Shown here: one piece after another, positions 43,698 through 53,815 of the stretch
Position numbering within the stretch: position 1 is the stretch's first letter
Layout of the letters: each line of letters begins with the position of its first letter
The notes under the pieces: generated by a model
What the model was told of the DNA's origin: nothing
The model's database searches: none
What the model saw: the letters and a program-made list of their open reading frames with translations, nothing else
Assembly: GCA_016219185.1 (NCBI GenBank)
Contig: JACRBZ010000011.1
Location: forward strand, 1-64,000
Length of the DNA stretch: 64,000 nucleotides
Direction: 5' to 3'
From: Deltaproteobacteria bacterium
GTDB lineage: Bacteria; Desulfobacterota; Desulfobacteria; Desulfobacterales; Desulfatirhabdiaceae
Translations under genes and position numbers: made by a program

Positions 43698-43931
43698 TCA
43701 GCTCCTATCCCATTCAGCACGAATTGCATTGAAATCAGGAAGATCCGTTCAATCCTTCCAGATTCCCGCGACCTTGCGCAACACCAATTCTCTGCGACCA
43801 CTACTGGCTCGATCAATGAGCAGATCGATAGCCTCCCGAATGAGTTCACTCTGCTTCTTGCCGACGGTTTTAGCGATAATTGCCAATTTATCACGCTGCT
43901 GTTCCGTCAAATATATTTGCGTTCGTACCAT
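43698..43931 (-). pseudogene. vapB: vapB-type ribbon-helix-helix antitoxin with nonsense codon
   Basis: MVRTQIYLTEQQRDKLAIIA marks a CopG/RHH antitoxin. The frame meets TGA (43749-43751) after GIWKD, and then continues TDLPDFNAIRAEWDRS to a stop 2 bases before vapC. In the family consensus the interrupted codon is Arg (GIWKDRxDLPDF), so CGA to TGA is the simple explanation, not selenocysteine. With the vapC frameshift, the whole toxin-antitoxin pair appears decayed. Confidence 0.8.
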
Positions 43932-44158
43932 ACCACACCTCCGTACTGTATACACCAGCAGTATACAATATATATTAATCTATCCTCCTGTCAAGACCGA
44001 CAAAAAGTTAACCCGGCGCAAGGAAAGGTCCGACTGATCGTTTTATCCGAACATACCCTTCAATTCTATTCGTTTGCCGTCAGGCACAGTTACAGGATAT
44101 ATACGACCATGATTCGGAATCAACTCGTCATAATCATTATCAATAAAAGGAGTTCACA

Positions 44159-44605
44159 ATGGCCATGAGTCTTGAACAGACAGTAGTAAAAAACCTGGAA
44201 TGCGGATATCTATGTTCGGAAAGTGTGATCAAAGGTGCGGCCGAAAACATGGGTATAACCTGGGATCGTCTGCCGGCTATCGCCACCGGACTCGGCGGCG
44301 GCATCGGCGGCATGGCCAGTGTCTGCGGTGCCTTGACAGGAGCGGTCCTGGCCCTGGGGCTCATCAACGGACGCAATACGCCGGATCAGGATCCGTTCGC
44401 CTGCACAGGACTTGCCCAGAAACTCGTGGAGAGCTTTAACGATCGCTTCAAAAGCATTGATTGCGCGGACATCCTGGGGGTAGACATCCGCACTGAAGAA
44501 GGCCGTAACTACGCTATGGCGCAGGGGCTGGTCAATCTGCCCTGCAAGGATTGCTGCGTTTTTGTCGCGCGTTATATTGCCGAAAACATGTCCGAGTCAC
44601 GTTAA
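44159..44605 (+). CDS. C_GCAxxG_C_C family protein
   Basis: 148 residues with the spaced Cys pattern of this small family: ECGYLCSESVIKGAAE, ASVCGALTGAVLALGLI, CTGLAQ, IDCADILG and PCKDCCVF. The first motif is CGYLCSES rather than the textbook GCA form. Members are thought to be redox-active or metal-binding and are frequent in anaerobes. AAAAGGAGTTCACA precedes the ATG. It overlaps the convergent LysR gene by 4 bases. Confidence 0.85.
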   Translation: MAMSLEQTVVKNLECGYLCSESVIKGAAENMGITWDRLPAIATGLGGGIGGMASVCGALTGAVLALGLINGRNTPDQDPFACTGLAQKLVESFNDRFKSIDCADILGVDIRTEEGRNYAMAQGLVNLPCKDCCVFVARYIAENMSESR

Positions 44606-45525
44606 GCGACGACAGGAGGCCGTTTCTGAAACGAAGGGGCCTCCTTCCAGGCATTTCTGAACAGTTCCATGAAAAACGTCAGGGACGGAGACATCCACTT
44701 CTCGCGATGCCAAAGCATGTTAACCGGCAGTTCACTGGTCAACCCTTGAAGGACCAGTTCGTTCAATGTGCCTGATTCCAGCTCCTGCCGGAGGGCCGCT
44801 CGGGGCAATAGCGCACAGGCTCCGAAGGTTGTTTGGAGAGAATTTTTAAGCGCGGTGAGGCTGCTGAAATCGATCCAGACATTCCCCTGTAAACCTCTCT
44901 GGTTGAGGAAGCGTTCCAGAACCACGCGGCCCGATGAATCAGAAGAGGCGCAGAGCATCAGACGCCCAGCCAAGTCAGAGGCTTCAACCCTCACCGAACC
45001 AGTCCCCCAATCGGCGACATTCCCCGCAAGGACAAGTTCCTCACTGCCGATTCTCTCAATGAAACAATTCTCCGCCGGTCTGGTCTCGCCGACCAGAAAG
45101 GCCAGATCGAGCCCCGCCTCCAAATACCTTTGCACATCGTGCGTTGAACTTCCCCTTAACCGGATACCCACTGTCGGGTACTCCTGCCGGAACAGGGGCA
45201 GCAGGGCCGGGAAACGGTAAGCAGCCAGCGTCTCCGGCATACGGATCACCAGCATTCCCTTTCGGGCGTGCTCGCCCGCCACAGCCGAAATGCTTTCCCT
45301 GGCCATTTCCAGCAGCTTCACGGCATAAGGGAGAAAACGCGCGCCTGCCTCGGTGAGACGTATCCCTTTTTCCAGGCGGTCAAACAGCTTGAGCTGAAGT
45401 TCTTCCTCAAGAGTCTGGACCTGAGCGGAAACTGTGGACGGAGCGTAGTTGAGCATCGCCGCGGCCCTGCGAAAGCTCATAAGTCCGGCAACCGAGACAA
45501 ATGTTTTGACGTTTCGCAATTCCAT
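44602..45525 (-). CDS. LysR-family transcription regulator
   Basis: 307 residues: N-terminal winged helix (FVSVAGLMSFRRAAAMLNYA, then STVSAQVQTLEEELQLKLFD) and a LysR substrate-binding domain. Its target is not evident; the C_GCAxxG gene is convergent and an Acs fragment lies upstream. The 200 bases before it (45526-45726) hold a small CCATCTT/AAGATGG hairpin at about 45567-45587. Confidence 0.92.
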   Translation of the reverse strand: MELRNVKTFVSVAGLMSFRRAAAMLNYAPSTVSAQVQTLEEELQLKLFDRLEKGIRLTEAGARFLPYAVKLLEMARESISAVAGEHARKGMLVIRMPETLAAYRFPALLPLFRQEYPTVGIRLRGSSTHDVQRYLEAGLDLAFLVGETRPAENCFIERIGSEELVLAGNVADWGTGSVRVEASDLAGRLMLCASSDSSGRVVLERFLNQRGLQGNVWIDFSSLTALKNSLQTTFGACALLPRAALRQELESGTLNELVLQGLTSELPVNMLWHREKWMSPSLTFFMELFRNAWKEAPSFQKRPPVVA

Positions 45526-45726
45526 ATGTTCAGGCTAAATTCCATAACGATATAAAGAGCCTTCTCCATCTTGAAATCAAAGATGGGCTTGCCCTTTCTG
45601 AAAACAACTTGATCACCGTTTATGGTAGGAATATACTCAAATGTCAAGCAAACGGTTACGGGGTTACGGCGCGACTATGACGGTCGGATATGAGGAATGA
45701 AACCCGGACAGGGAAGGACTCAAGCC

Positions 45727-45864
45727 ATGGGACAATACAATCTGAACCGCCTGTTCAAACCCCGTCATGTGGCGGTTGTGGGCGCAAGCGAAAAACCGGG
45801 CAGCATCGGCTCGATGCTGGATCCGGCGAGGACCCGGTATAAAGAGCTCGTCATCCAGCCTTAA
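45727..45864 (+). pseudogene. 5' fragment of an acetate-CoA ligase (ADP-forming)-like gene
   Basis: Encodes 45 residues beginning MGQYNLNRLFKPRHVAVVGA followed by SEKPGSIG, the N-terminal CoA-binding motif of ADP-forming acyl-CoA synthetases (usually about 700-900 residues). It then stops after unrelated codons. The remainder is absent; the convergent GPP34 gene follows after 16 bases. Confidence 0.75.
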
Positions 45865-45880
45865 AACCGGATCATTCCGC

Positions 45881-46531
45881 TCACCCCATGGGCATTATCA
45901 TGATATAGGCTCTATTGATGACATGAATCAGATTGGTAACCGTCCGGCCAATGGCATCCATCCGGGCCAAAAGCGCGATCCGTTCCCGGGAGCGCTGAAA
46001 TTCACGCGGAGAAAGAATCTCCTGAAAAAAACCGCAGGCATCAACCAGGCTGACAAGGACGGTTTCCCTTGGTTCCGGAATCGCATCGCTCAGAATCAGG
46101 TCGCGAAGCCGCTTTTCAATATTCTGCAGTTCCATGCCGTCAATTATCGGATATTGCCGGGTGGGAAAAACCCAGAGAATTTTTTTATCTTCCTGTTTCA
46201 AAATCTTTTTATCAATCAGTTCCGAAAGAACATGATTTTCAATAAATCGGGAATCCGCCCGCAACGTGTTCATCCAAAAAGAAATCAATTGGGATTCCGT
46301 TGACCCGGAAATCAGGGACAGGGCATGATCCAACACCGGATTTCCGACCGGCGTGGCATCCAGAAGATGAATTTTATCGATATCCGTATCAATCCGTTGA
46401 AGAAATGATAGTTCCCCAAGAATCGCACCGACCAGCGCGCTTTGCATTTCAATGTCTCTGGAGCTGATCATGGGTTTGCCTGTTATCTCGTCAAGCGCCA
46501 AAAGATATAATTCTTCCGCAAAGCTAAGCAT
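45881..46531 (-). CDS. GPP34 (GOLPH3/VPS74)-family protein
   Basis: 216 residues of the GPP34 family: LSFAEELYLLALDEITGKP, ALVGAILGELSFLQRIDTD, VLSELIDKKILKQEDKKILW. In eukaryotes this fold binds phosphatidylinositol-4-phosphate; the bacterial role is unknown. Stands alone on the minus strand. Confidence 0.82.
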   Translation of the reverse strand: MLSFAEELYLLALDEITGKPMISSRDIEMQSALVGAILGELSFLQRIDTDIDKIHLLDATPVGNPVLDHALSLISGSTESQLISFWMNTLRADSRFIENHVLSELIDKKILKQEDKKILWVFPTRQYPIIDGMELQNIEKRLRDLILSDAIPEPRETVLVSLVDACGFFQEILSPREFQRSRERIALLARMDAIGRTVTNLIHVINRAYIMIMPMG

Positions 46532-46624
46532 AAAAGTCTCCTTTTCCCTGATCAGTTGAAGATGTTGCCTTTCACGGTAACAGCTTTAATTTATTTTATT
46601 TCTGTTTGACAAGAACTTCCTTTT

Positions 46625-47224
46625 TCACGCCAGTGAGTATATGAAAGGGTCTATTGTGTCAAGAGGATTTTGGCCACTATATGTCCCCCGAATCCCCCGC
46701 AGAACCAACGCCACCACCTGGTCAGGCGTCATGCCGGCGGTGGAAACGACGATGTCTGCATATTTTTCGTAGAGAGGGCGCCTTTCTGCATAAAGCATGT
46801 CAATTGTCTGGCCGGGCATCCTCAGCACCCCGCGTTCAGACAGATTGCCCAGCCGGGCTTTCAGCGGTTCCAGCTCGATTTGCAGATAGACCACGGGTCC
46901 CAGTGATTTCAGATGGGCCATGGCTTTTTCGCTGTAGACAGCGCTGCCACCGGTGGCAACCACACCACAGTCCGCCGGTACACCAAGCAGATACGTTTCT
47001 TCGATTTTCCGGAAGCCGCTGATGCCGTGCCTGGAAATGAGCTCCCGAAGATAGTATCCTTTACCGGTTTGTATCAAGATATCCGTGTCCAGAAACGCCG
47101 TGCCCCGTTGTTTGGCCAGCAGTACCCCAACGGTGCTTTTGCCGGCCCCGGGCATCCCGATGAGTATCAGATTCTGTTTTTCCTTCAACGATCGAAACCC
47201 CTTTTCAGCAAGCGTCGCTATCAT
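46625..47224 (-). CDS. aroK: shikimate kinase
   Basis: 199 residues if started at the ATG at 47224; a longer frame from a TTG at 47314 has GAAGGAGACC nearby but overlaps the antitoxin-like gene. Walker A GMPGAGKST, shikimate-binding FLDTDILIQ and FRKIEETYLLG, and GGSAVYSEKA are all present. Catalyses phosphorylation of shikimate in aromatic amino acid synthesis. The C-terminal segment (GIRGTYSGQNPL) is a few residues longer than usual. Confidence 0.88.
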   Translation of the reverse strand: MIATLAEKGFRSLKEKQNLILIGMPGAGKSTVGVLLAKQRGTAFLDTDILIQTGKGYYLRELISRHGISGFRKIEETYLLGVPADCGVVATGGSAVYSEKAMAHLKSLGPVVYLQIELEPLKARLGNLSERGVLRMPGQTIDMLYAERRPLYEKYADIVVSTAGMTPDQVVALVLRGIRGTYSGQNPLDTIDPFIYSLA

Positions 47225-47282
47225 TTGGGCGAACGCCGGAATAAGGATGATAACGGCAGCCGGATCGGCTGCAACAAAAATG

Positions 47283-47555
47283 CTATCCTGTTTTTGAAGT
47301 AAGGTCTCCTTCAATATACCGGTGGATGATGCCGGAAATCAGTGTTTGATAAGGGATACCCATTTCCATTGCCTTCTTTTGAATGCCTTGATAGTCATGG
47401 TCGTAAAGCCGTATGGTAATCCGTTTATCTTTTACAAACGTCTTTCTCGCAGTCGCCTTAATCGCTTCAATCTCCTTTTTTGACGGCTTGGAAAGTACCA
47501 TTATGTCTTTCTCATAGACATCAACAATGCTTTTCTCTTCCTTGTCACACTTCAT
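47283..47555 (-). CDS. CopG/BrnA-like antitoxin
   Basis: 90 residues, ending with KDKRITIRLYDHDYQGIQKK and AMEMGIPYQTLISGIIHRYI, a ribbon-helix-helix-like C-terminus typical of MNT/BrnA-type antitoxins. No complete toxin is adjacent. The 125 bases upstream contain an open stretch ending IIPGRKATKAYGKAQEG that could be a toxin remnant. Confidence 0.7.
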   Translation of the reverse strand: MKCDKEEKSIVDVYEKDIMVLSKPSKKEIEAIKATARKTFVKDKRITIRLYDHDYQGIQKKAMEMGIPYQTLISGIIHRYIEGDLTSKTG

Positions 47556-47680
47556 GTTTCAGCCCTCCTGCGCTTTACCGTATGCTTTGGTTGCCTTTCT
47601 GCCGGGAATAATCGTCTTTAGAAAAATATAGTTTTTAGCCGAGACTTCCGGATTGCTGTTTCCAGGTTTGCACTTCTGCT

Positions 47681-48220
47681 TTAATCAAAATTATCAGCTA
47701 AATCAGATGTTTTTGGAACATCACCGATGTTCTTACCATAATATTTATATGTTATGGTTTTGTCTGATTTTATTATAAACGCTGCTGGTAGCTGTGTTTC
47801 CTTACCCTCAAATTTCTTGTGGACGAATCCCTGGCAAATCGCTTTGATAGAAGCTATAAGACCTGCAGGATGTAAATATTTCATGATGCCACCTGGCTCA
47901 ACGGCATAAAGCTGAAAAATTGTTCCTTTTGGATCACAAACGATGTCAAATGGCCAATCGCCTTCTTTTAACAGAGGTATAAGCGTGGCAGTCGAGCTCT
48001 GCAGAAAAACGAAAACCCTGGCTCCTTTCTGATTGAACAATTCTATGTCACGTTTTAGGTTGGCCATTTCCATCTGACAGACGGGGCAACCATAATACCT
48101 TAGAAATACAAAAATTGCATCTTGGTGTTGTATGGTTTCATAAAAATCCTGTGATGATGTCCAGGGTGTATCAAATTGAAAGTTTGGTGCTTTATCCCCA
48201 ACCTTTAATGACGTACTCAA
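47681..48220 (-). CDS. AhpC/TSA-family peroxiredoxin-like protein
   Basis: 179 residues with a thioredoxin-fold redoxin domain: VGDKAPNFQFDTPW and FLRYYGCPVCQMEMANLKRD. The two Cys form a CxxC where typical AhpC proteins have a single peroxidatic Cys, resembling the PRX-like2/AhpC-TSA_2 group. Likely a thiol peroxidase or reductase. Followed by the secreted DUF1566 genes upstream. Confidence 0.85.
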   Translation of the reverse strand: MSTSLKVGDKAPNFQFDTPWTSSQDFYETIQHQDAIFVFLRYYGCPVCQMEMANLKRDIELFNQKGARVFVFLQSSTATLIPLLKEGDWPFDIVCDPKGTIFQLYAVEPGGIMKYLHPAGLIASIKAICQGFVHKKFEGKETQLPAAFIIKSDKTITYKYYGKNIGDVPKTSDLADNFD

Positions 48221-48278
48221 AATACCGCTCTCCTTTTTCCAAAATGATATCTCATAACCCGGATGCCCTTAACGCACT

Positions 48279-49802
48279 CTAATTGACATGAACCTTAACA
48301 GAATCCAGGTACAGTGGTGATTCAGTAGAATCGTTTGGAGTTACATAGACTCCGAAAAAGAATTCATACTCCCCGACAGGCAGTTGACCTTCCATCATTT
48401 TCTGATCGGAAAAATCGTACAGAGGAGTTGATTGATACAATGGAATAGGTATTTGGGTCAATCCGGAAGTCGTCAAAAAATACCAGCCCCAGGGTGAATT
48501 TATGGCAAACCACCAGTCCGCCGGTATTCCGTTTTTATTACCTGATATCAGACTGATTGTAACAGAAACAGGGGTGTCTGACGTGACGGTTATCTCGCCA
48601 CCAATCCCATTGGCTTTTATGTCAGGAGTCGGTGACAGCCCCCCGCGAACAGCGCGGACATAATATTTATTGTTCTTGTTTTGAACATAGTTACTGGAGA
48701 CGTGTTGGAAATCCACGACGTATGAAAAATCGTAAAGGTACTCGTCACTTTGGACAGACGAGACCCCCGAACTTGAGGGAGTAGACGACCAATAATAGGA
48801 CGAAACGGTGTTCGGGAAATAAGTGATATTGATTGCTGGATTACTGGTGCTGTAATCTACCAGACTTCGCAGCTCTTTTTGGTTTGGCAGCCTCCAGTCC
48901 GTATAACCGCCCAGAGCTAAACTTTCACAGTTTGATAGCGCTTGTTCCCATGTCATGGAGCTTTCAGGAGTATTCTGCTGCCACATCAGACCTGTAGAGG
49001 TATCCGTGACCGTGCCGTTGCCGTTGTTCACGTATGCTGACTTGGAAAGTCCCCCTCGCACGGCACGGGCATAGGTGTAGAGGAGGAGACCGCCAGAGTT
49101 CGTCTGTGGGTCCTTAGAGCAAGTAACTGGCTGGCCATACCACCCAAAATCCATACACAACGCGGATTGACTATTGTTGGCGTCGGTATTTGACGACCAA
49201 TAAACACCTTGTATGATGGGAATTCCCAGAGAAAGCCCGCGGGTGTCTGGAAAATATGAGGTATTGATGAACATGGACGTCATCTTAATATAGTCAACAT
49301 AAGCGTCTAAATAAACGATAGAGTCCAGTTCCTTAATGGTTGGAAGTCTCCAGTCGCTGAAGCCGCCATAATGTGCATCATTCAGGGCTTTAATCAAGTC
49401 TTCGGTATCCGTGCCGCCCCCTGGCGTGCCGGCATAGCCGCCATTGGTAGCCGGGTTGCTATCGTACCAGGTGTAAACTTTGTTGGAATATTGAAGATTG
49501 TTGGTTTCCGTCTCCCAGATCAGTCCGGTGACATTGTCTTTTACAGTTACCCAGGATGTTGCCGAATCCGGCAACGCATTGCCGCCGCCATCCAGCTTGG
49601 TGTAAGACATCGGGTTGATGGTGTAGTTGGCGTCCTGACCGTAAAATGGCTGCCCAGGTGAAGGACAGGGGATTTCAACGGTATCATTATAGCATTTTGT
49701 TTGTCCGGTGTCCGGCACCGGTGCGGCCCATACAACAGTTGTAACCATCAGAATAATTAAGCCGAAAACACTTGCCAATGTATTTTTCATGCTGTTATTC
49801 AT
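48279..49802 (-). CDS. secreted DUF1566 (Lcl-type) protein
   Basis: 507 residues with a signal peptide (STLIKATL-like hydrophobic run MKNTLASVFGLIILMVTTVV). There are two DUF1566/Lcl modules, each with [20 protein letters not shown] and YYWSST-type motifs (about 60-255 and 265-385). The C-terminal ~110 residues (VTISLISGNKNGIPADWWFA) form a module seen in other secreted proteins of sulfate reducers. Paralogue of the next gene. Probably surface or matrix binding; exact ligand unknown. Confidence 0.82.
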   Translation of the reverse strand: MNNSMKNTLASVFGLIILMVTTVVWAAPVPDTGQTKCYNDTVEIPCPSPGQPFYGQDANYTINPMSYTKLDGGGNALPDSATSWVTVKDNVTGLIWETETNNLQYSNKVYTWYDSNPATNGGYAGTPGGGTDTEDLIKALNDAHYGGFSDWRLPTIKELDSIVYLDAYVDYIKMTSMFINTSYFPDTRGLSLGIPIIQGVYWSSNTDANNSQSALCMDFGWYGQPVTCSKDPQTNSGGLLLYTYARAVRGGLSKSAYVNNGNGTVTDTSTGLMWQQNTPESSMTWEQALSNCESLALGGYTDWRLPNQKELRSLVDYSTSNPAINITYFPNTVSSYYWSSTPSSSGVSSVQSDEYLYDFSYVVDFQHVSSNYVQNKNNKYYVRAVRGGLSPTPDIKANGIGGEITVTSDTPVSVTISLISGNKNGIPADWWFAINSPWGWYFLTTSGLTQIPIPLYQSTPLYDFSDQKMMEGQLPVGEYEFFFGVYVTPNDSTESPLYLDSVKVHVN

Positions 49803-49920
49803 TTAATTTAAACGCCCCCTGTCTTTGTGGTTTCGCTCAATTCATTGTCGGTAACGCAACGTAAAATATAACGTAGCACTTTTTTTACTGAATTGAGTTT
49901 CAGATTAATGATTCTGTATT

Positions 49921-51762
49921 TTATTTCAGCGGCTCTTGCTTCGGGCAGGCTATTTCATTGGAAACAACCCCATAATTTGTAACAACGAAGTAGGCATTTT
50001 CATCGGTGGAAATAGCCTCACTATATTCCAAATCCACCATTAAATGTGTGCTCCCATCCGGAAGCATAACATCAGGTATATGGACTTTCAAATCCTCGGA
50101 TAGTGTTGATTCGGCGCAGGAAAAAGTAGGATTGGATATAATACCAGTATTGGTTAATTTAAAAAGTATCAACGCCGGATACGTCGGATTGAAATCATAA
50201 ACAAGATCCGCCCAAAGCGTTAGAATACCCGAAATTGGATTGACATAGGAAAGATATGGTATTTGAAGTAATAAATTTTCATTTAAAGTTGCCGTACACC
50301 CTGTTTGTGTTGATGTTACTGCCGCCTGAGCCACCGTCACATCCACCAGGCTGCCCGATGCGCCGCAAGCGGTTATACGGATTGTAGCTGTGCGGCCTGT
50401 TGTTGCGGTGTTGGCGGAATAACTGCATGTGATCGTCCCGGAATTGCTGCCGCTGGCCCCCGATGAGATCGAAAGCCAACTGCCGCCTGATGTCACTGCG
50501 GCTGTCCACGGCATGGTTCCGGTTCCAGTGTTGGAAACGCTGAATATTGTGGTGCCTGCATCTTTAGCCACTGCCCGACTGACTGGGGAAATAACCAAAT
50601 TACCAAATGAGCAAGACTGTCCACCCCGCACAGCGCGGACATAATCGTCGTTGCCCTTAATGTCGGGGCTGCCGTAGCCGTAGTAGAAACCCACGCGCCA
50701 CGCGTAGTCGGTATAGAGTTCGTAGGTAGTACTCGACCAATACCAGGACGCGGTCATATTCGGAAAGTAAGAGGTATTGATTGATGGATTATACCGGCTG
50801 TAATCCACCAAACTTCGTAATTCCTTGATGGTAGGCAGCCGCCAGTCTGTATAACCGCCAAGATTCAACCCCTCGCAATAGGCCAGCGCCTGATCCCAGG
50901 TCATGGCGCCAGATGAACTGGCTTGCTGCCACATCAGGCCTGTGGATGTGTCTGTTACTGTGCCATCACCGTTGTCCGTATAACTTGCAGCAGTCGAAGT
51001 ATCCTCCATGAATCCGCAGTCCAAAGTATCAATTGACCCAATTACCAAATTACCAAATGATCCAGACTGTCCTCCGCGAACGGCGCGAACATAAAGGCTG
51101 CCGTACTTATAGTTGCTGTAGAGGTCGCCGTAGTAGAAATACACGCTCCACGCGTAGCTGGTACTGCCTGCGTTGGTAGTACTCGACCAATACCACGACG
51201 GCTGCGTATTGGGAAAGTATTCCGTATCTATCTTCGCCCCTGGGTAGGGACTGCTGTAATTAACGATGTAGGCCAATTCCTTGATTGTGGGTAGCCGCCA
51301 GTCGTTATAGCCGCCATAATTGGCATCATTCAGGGCTTTAATAAAGTCTTCGGTATCCGTGCCACTTCCTGGTGTTCCGGCATTGCCACCATTGGTAGCC
51401 GGGTTGCTGTCGTACCAGGTATACGTGTTGTCCGCATCATGAGGGTCGTTGTAGTTTTTGACCCCATCCTTGTTGGTTTTCATCTCCCAGATCAAGCCGG
51501 TGACATTGTCCTTCACCATGCTCCAGGCCGTGGCGGAATCCGGCAGCGCATTGCCGCTGCCATCCAGCTTGGTGTAGGACATCGGATTGATGTTATAGTT
51601 GGCATCTTGGCCGTAAAATGGCTGGCCGGGAGAAGGACAAGGGATCGCGTCGGTGATGTTGTAGCATTTCGTCTGTCCGGTATCCGGAACCGGTGCGGCC
51701 CATACCATGGTTGTAACCATCAGAAGAATAAAGCCGAAAACACTTACCAATGCTTTTTTCAT
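49921..51762 (-). CDS. secreted DUF1566 protein with BACON-like domain
   Basis: 613 residues from the ATG at 51762, starting with a signal peptide nearly identical to its neighbour's. Two DUF1566/Lcl modules (about 75-245 and 260-385) are followed by a BACON-like beta domain ([20 protein letters not shown], then [20 protein letters not shown]). Two C-terminal ~45-residue repeats follow, of the form IPYLSY...WADLVYD and HIPDVML...MVDLEYS. The latter repeat type recurs in the 749-residue protein at 55.7 kb. Exported, likely adhesive or substrate-binding. Confidence 0.82.
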   Translation of the reverse strand: MKKALVSVFGFILLMVTTMVWAAPVPDTGQTKCYNITDAIPCPSPGQPFYGQDANYNINPMSYTKLDGSGNALPDSATAWSMVKDNVTGLIWEMKTNKDGVKNYNDPHDADNTYTWYDSNPATNGGNAGTPGSGTDTEDFIKALNDANYGGYNDWRLPTIKELAYIVNYSSPYPGAKIDTEYFPNTQPSWYWSSTTNAGSTSYAWSVYFYYGDLYSNYKYGSLYVRAVRGGQSGSFGNLVIGSIDTLDCGFMEDTSTAASYTDNGDGTVTDTSTGLMWQQASSSGAMTWDQALAYCEGLNLGGYTDWRLPTIKELRSLVDYSRYNPSINTSYFPNMTASWYWSSTTYELYTDYAWRVGFYYGYGSPDIKGNDDYVRAVRGGQSCSFGNLVISPVSRAVAKDAGTTIFSVSNTGTGTMPWTAAVTSGGSWLSISSGASGSNSGTITCSYSANTATTGRTATIRITACGASGSLVDVTVAQAAVTSTQTGCTATLNENLLLQIPYLSYVNPISGILTLWADLVYDFNPTYPALILFKLTNTGIISNPTFSCAESTLSEDLKVHIPDVMLPDGSTHLMVDLEYSEAISTDENAYFVVTNYGVVSNEIACPKQEPLK

Positions 51763-52140
51763 GCTGGTTTCCTTTTTTGATGCCTGCAAGGTTTCCGGAT
51801 ACTCTGCGGAAACCATGGTTCTCCCTGAACTCAGGCCAGATATTAATGTGATTAAGAATTAATCAACATCGTACAGCAATATTTAATATAATTTTATACT
51901 ATCCTGTATTAATTTACGCAATCAAAGTCAATAAATATATGTTCAACCGTGAAGGATATGCTTTCGGCCAAGGTATAGATATTCATGGACAGCAGGGAGA
52001 TCGTTCTTCCTGCATTCCTACATCGCATATACAATGTTGCCTGATCAGGAACATAATAAGCAATCACAAACACTGCAGAGCAATTGGGGGCAGATAAAAG
52101 GGAGAGGGAGCTTCAGCTCCGAAAGAAGCGGGAGAGTTGC
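51763..52140. other. intergenic region, nothing supported
   Basis: AT-rich between 51840 and 52000, then a G-rich stretch ending GGGAGAGGGAGC. It likely contains the promoter of the 49.9-51.8 kb gene. No gene, RNA or repeat recognised. Confidence 0.4.
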
Positions 52141-53385
52141 TCAGGAGGAAGCAAAGCGCTTTGTGATGGCGGCCAGAAACCACTCCAGGCTATACCTATC
52201 CTTGTGTTTTTCCCAGAAGACCAGTAGCGACACCAACAGAATCACCGCAGCAAAACCGCATAGCAGGGATGGAATCGCCCCCAACAGCGCATACTTATAA
52301 TACTTGCCGGTAAGGAGGTAGATCAGGACCAGAGGCCACCCGATCAACAGGTAATGAAAAAAGTAAAACGTTAGAGAAGAACGGCTGATGCGATTGTAGA
52401 TACGGACGATAAAACTCATTTTCTGTTTATCCGGCTTGCGTACATCGTAATAGAAAAAGAGGCCGCTGAAAACGACAAGAGCTGCGCCGAGCTGGTAGCA
52501 AATCATGGTGAAGGAATCGGGATAGAAGCTAAGCGGCACAATGTAATCGATGATGATGGATGACTGAGGTCGACCAATGGCGGCATATGCCCAGCCAAGA
52601 CCCAGCAAAACAAGCAAGCTGCCGATGATTACCAGAAACTGCAAATCCTGCCGCATTCGCTGGCTGGCGATCCGCCGACCCAGAACGAATCCCAACGGCG
52701 GGAAGATGATCCAAGGAATTACAGGAAACTCACCAGTAAATAGGAAGCCCTGAACAATCTCCTTTGCCCCCCAAACCACTTCATATTCCTTGGCCGGGTC
52801 AAGCAGGATACCGGGAAGATAGCGCGAGATTACAGGCACATTGACGAAATTTCCACCCCAGATGGCATTGAAGTCGATCCCCATCCGCAACAGGGGCGTG
52901 CAAACGATCAGAGACACGACAATGGCCAGGATCGACCACGAAGGCAGAAAACGACAAAAGAAGAGCATAACTGTGGCAAATCCCATCAGGGTCAAAATAT
53001 CCCATTGCCAGATTTTGCCGGGCCCCCAGGATAGAGCCAGCATGAATATTCCCACCACGAAGATGAAGACCCCGCGGATCAGGGCACGCCTGAAGATCAG
53101 CCGGTTGTCTTCCTCGACATGTTTCTGTGCCGAGAGCACCTGGCTCATCCCCATCATCATCAAGAAACAGGCCGCCCCCCAATCGCCTAAGACATGATTT
53201 AAAAAAAAATAAGGCCATGTATCCACGGCGGCTGCATCGCCTAAATAGACCATGAAGTGGACCATTACCATACAGACCAGAGCAAATCCGCGCATTACAT
53301 CAACGGAGAGTATTCGCTCCGACTTTTTATCTTCTGTCTCTGTATAGCTCATGGCACCAATCATCGCGGTTATATTAATAGTCAT
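52141..53385 (-). CDS. DUF1624/HGSNAT-like membrane acyltransferase
   Basis: 414 residues with about ten hydrophobic segments. The N-terminus RILSVDVMRGFALVCMVMVH is the hallmark of the heparan-alpha-glucosaminide N-acetyltransferase-like family, with conserved His in the first helix and WGAACFLMMMGMSQV. Probably transfers acetyl groups across the membrane to a surface saccharide. Stands alone before the repeat island. Confidence 0.85.
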   Translation of the reverse strand: MTINITAMIGAMSYTETEDKKSERILSVDVMRGFALVCMVMVHFMVYLGDAAAVDTWPYFFLNHVLGDWGAACFLMMMGMSQVLSAQKHVEEDNRLIFRRALIRGVFIFVVGIFMLALSWGPGKIWQWDILTLMGFATVMLFFCRFLPSWSILAIVVSLIVCTPLLRMGIDFNAIWGGNFVNVPVISRYLPGILLDPAKEYEVVWGAKEIVQGFLFTGEFPVIPWIIFPPLGFVLGRRIASQRMRQDLQFLVIIGSLLVLLGLGWAYAAIGRPQSSIIIDYIVPLSFYPDSFTMICYQLGAALVVFSGLFFYYDVRKPDKQKMSFIVRIYNRISRSSLTFYFFHYLLIGWPLVLIYLLTGKYYKYALLGAIPSLLCGFAAVILLVSLLVFWEKHKDRYSLEWFLAAITKRFASS

Positions 53386-53456
53386 TTTTAAACAATATCA
53401 CGGTCAGCAGATGCCATTTTTCCCGCGAACCGTTCCATTTTTGTTGTCTTTCTGAT

Positions 53457-53815
53457 ATGTCTCGTCAGCAGTCACACGTCTTGGCCTCGGACACTCCAAA
53501 TGTACACCAATTACATAAAAACACAATAATATTGAGTTCCCGGGTTGTCATTTGTGCACCATAATCGCGACGTGATGTTATAAATAAACAGCGGCATATC
53601 TCACGCCCAAAGGTTGTGGAATATGCCGCCGTTTCATAGCTTCCGTACTTCTGCTTTTCGCAATTTCAGCAAGTATGCCCGAAAACCTTAAGTCCATTCT
53701 CTCAGTGTCGTTACGATCAGAGGATCACGAGGGACGAGATGGATGTTCGTTGACATATTGATTTACTGACGTCTTTAAGCCTTTCTAATGAAAATTCCAA
53801 TAATCCAATGGACGT
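53457..53815. repeat. direct repeat A (left flank of the DUF488 island)
   Basis: About 360 bases nearly identical (roughly 85-90% by eye, one 7-base indel) to 55280-55639. It contains the 5' end of an mvhD-like gene, a degraded copy of the hairpin at 55416-55464, and a degraded reading frame. Confidence 0.85.
53465..53551 (-). pseudogene. mvhD 5' remnant in repeat A
   Basis: Reads MTTRELNIIVFLCNWCTFG, matching the MvhD N-terminus (MTTWEPNITAFLCNWCTYG at 2.8 kb). Then VSEAKTCDC and a stop. Even the bases upstream of the ATG (CGATTATGG) resemble those before the intact gene. Confidence 0.75.

Noticed and set aside
43698-43931. In-frame UGA in vapB as a possible selenocysteine codon
   Set aside because: The aligned family residue is Arg (CGA), one transition from TGA, and no suitable hairpin follows; a nonsense mutation is simpler.
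47224-47314. Upstream TTG start for shikimate kinase
   Set aside because: Adds 30 residues with no family counterpart and overlaps the antitoxin-like gene, although GAAGGAGACC is nearby; kept as an alternative.
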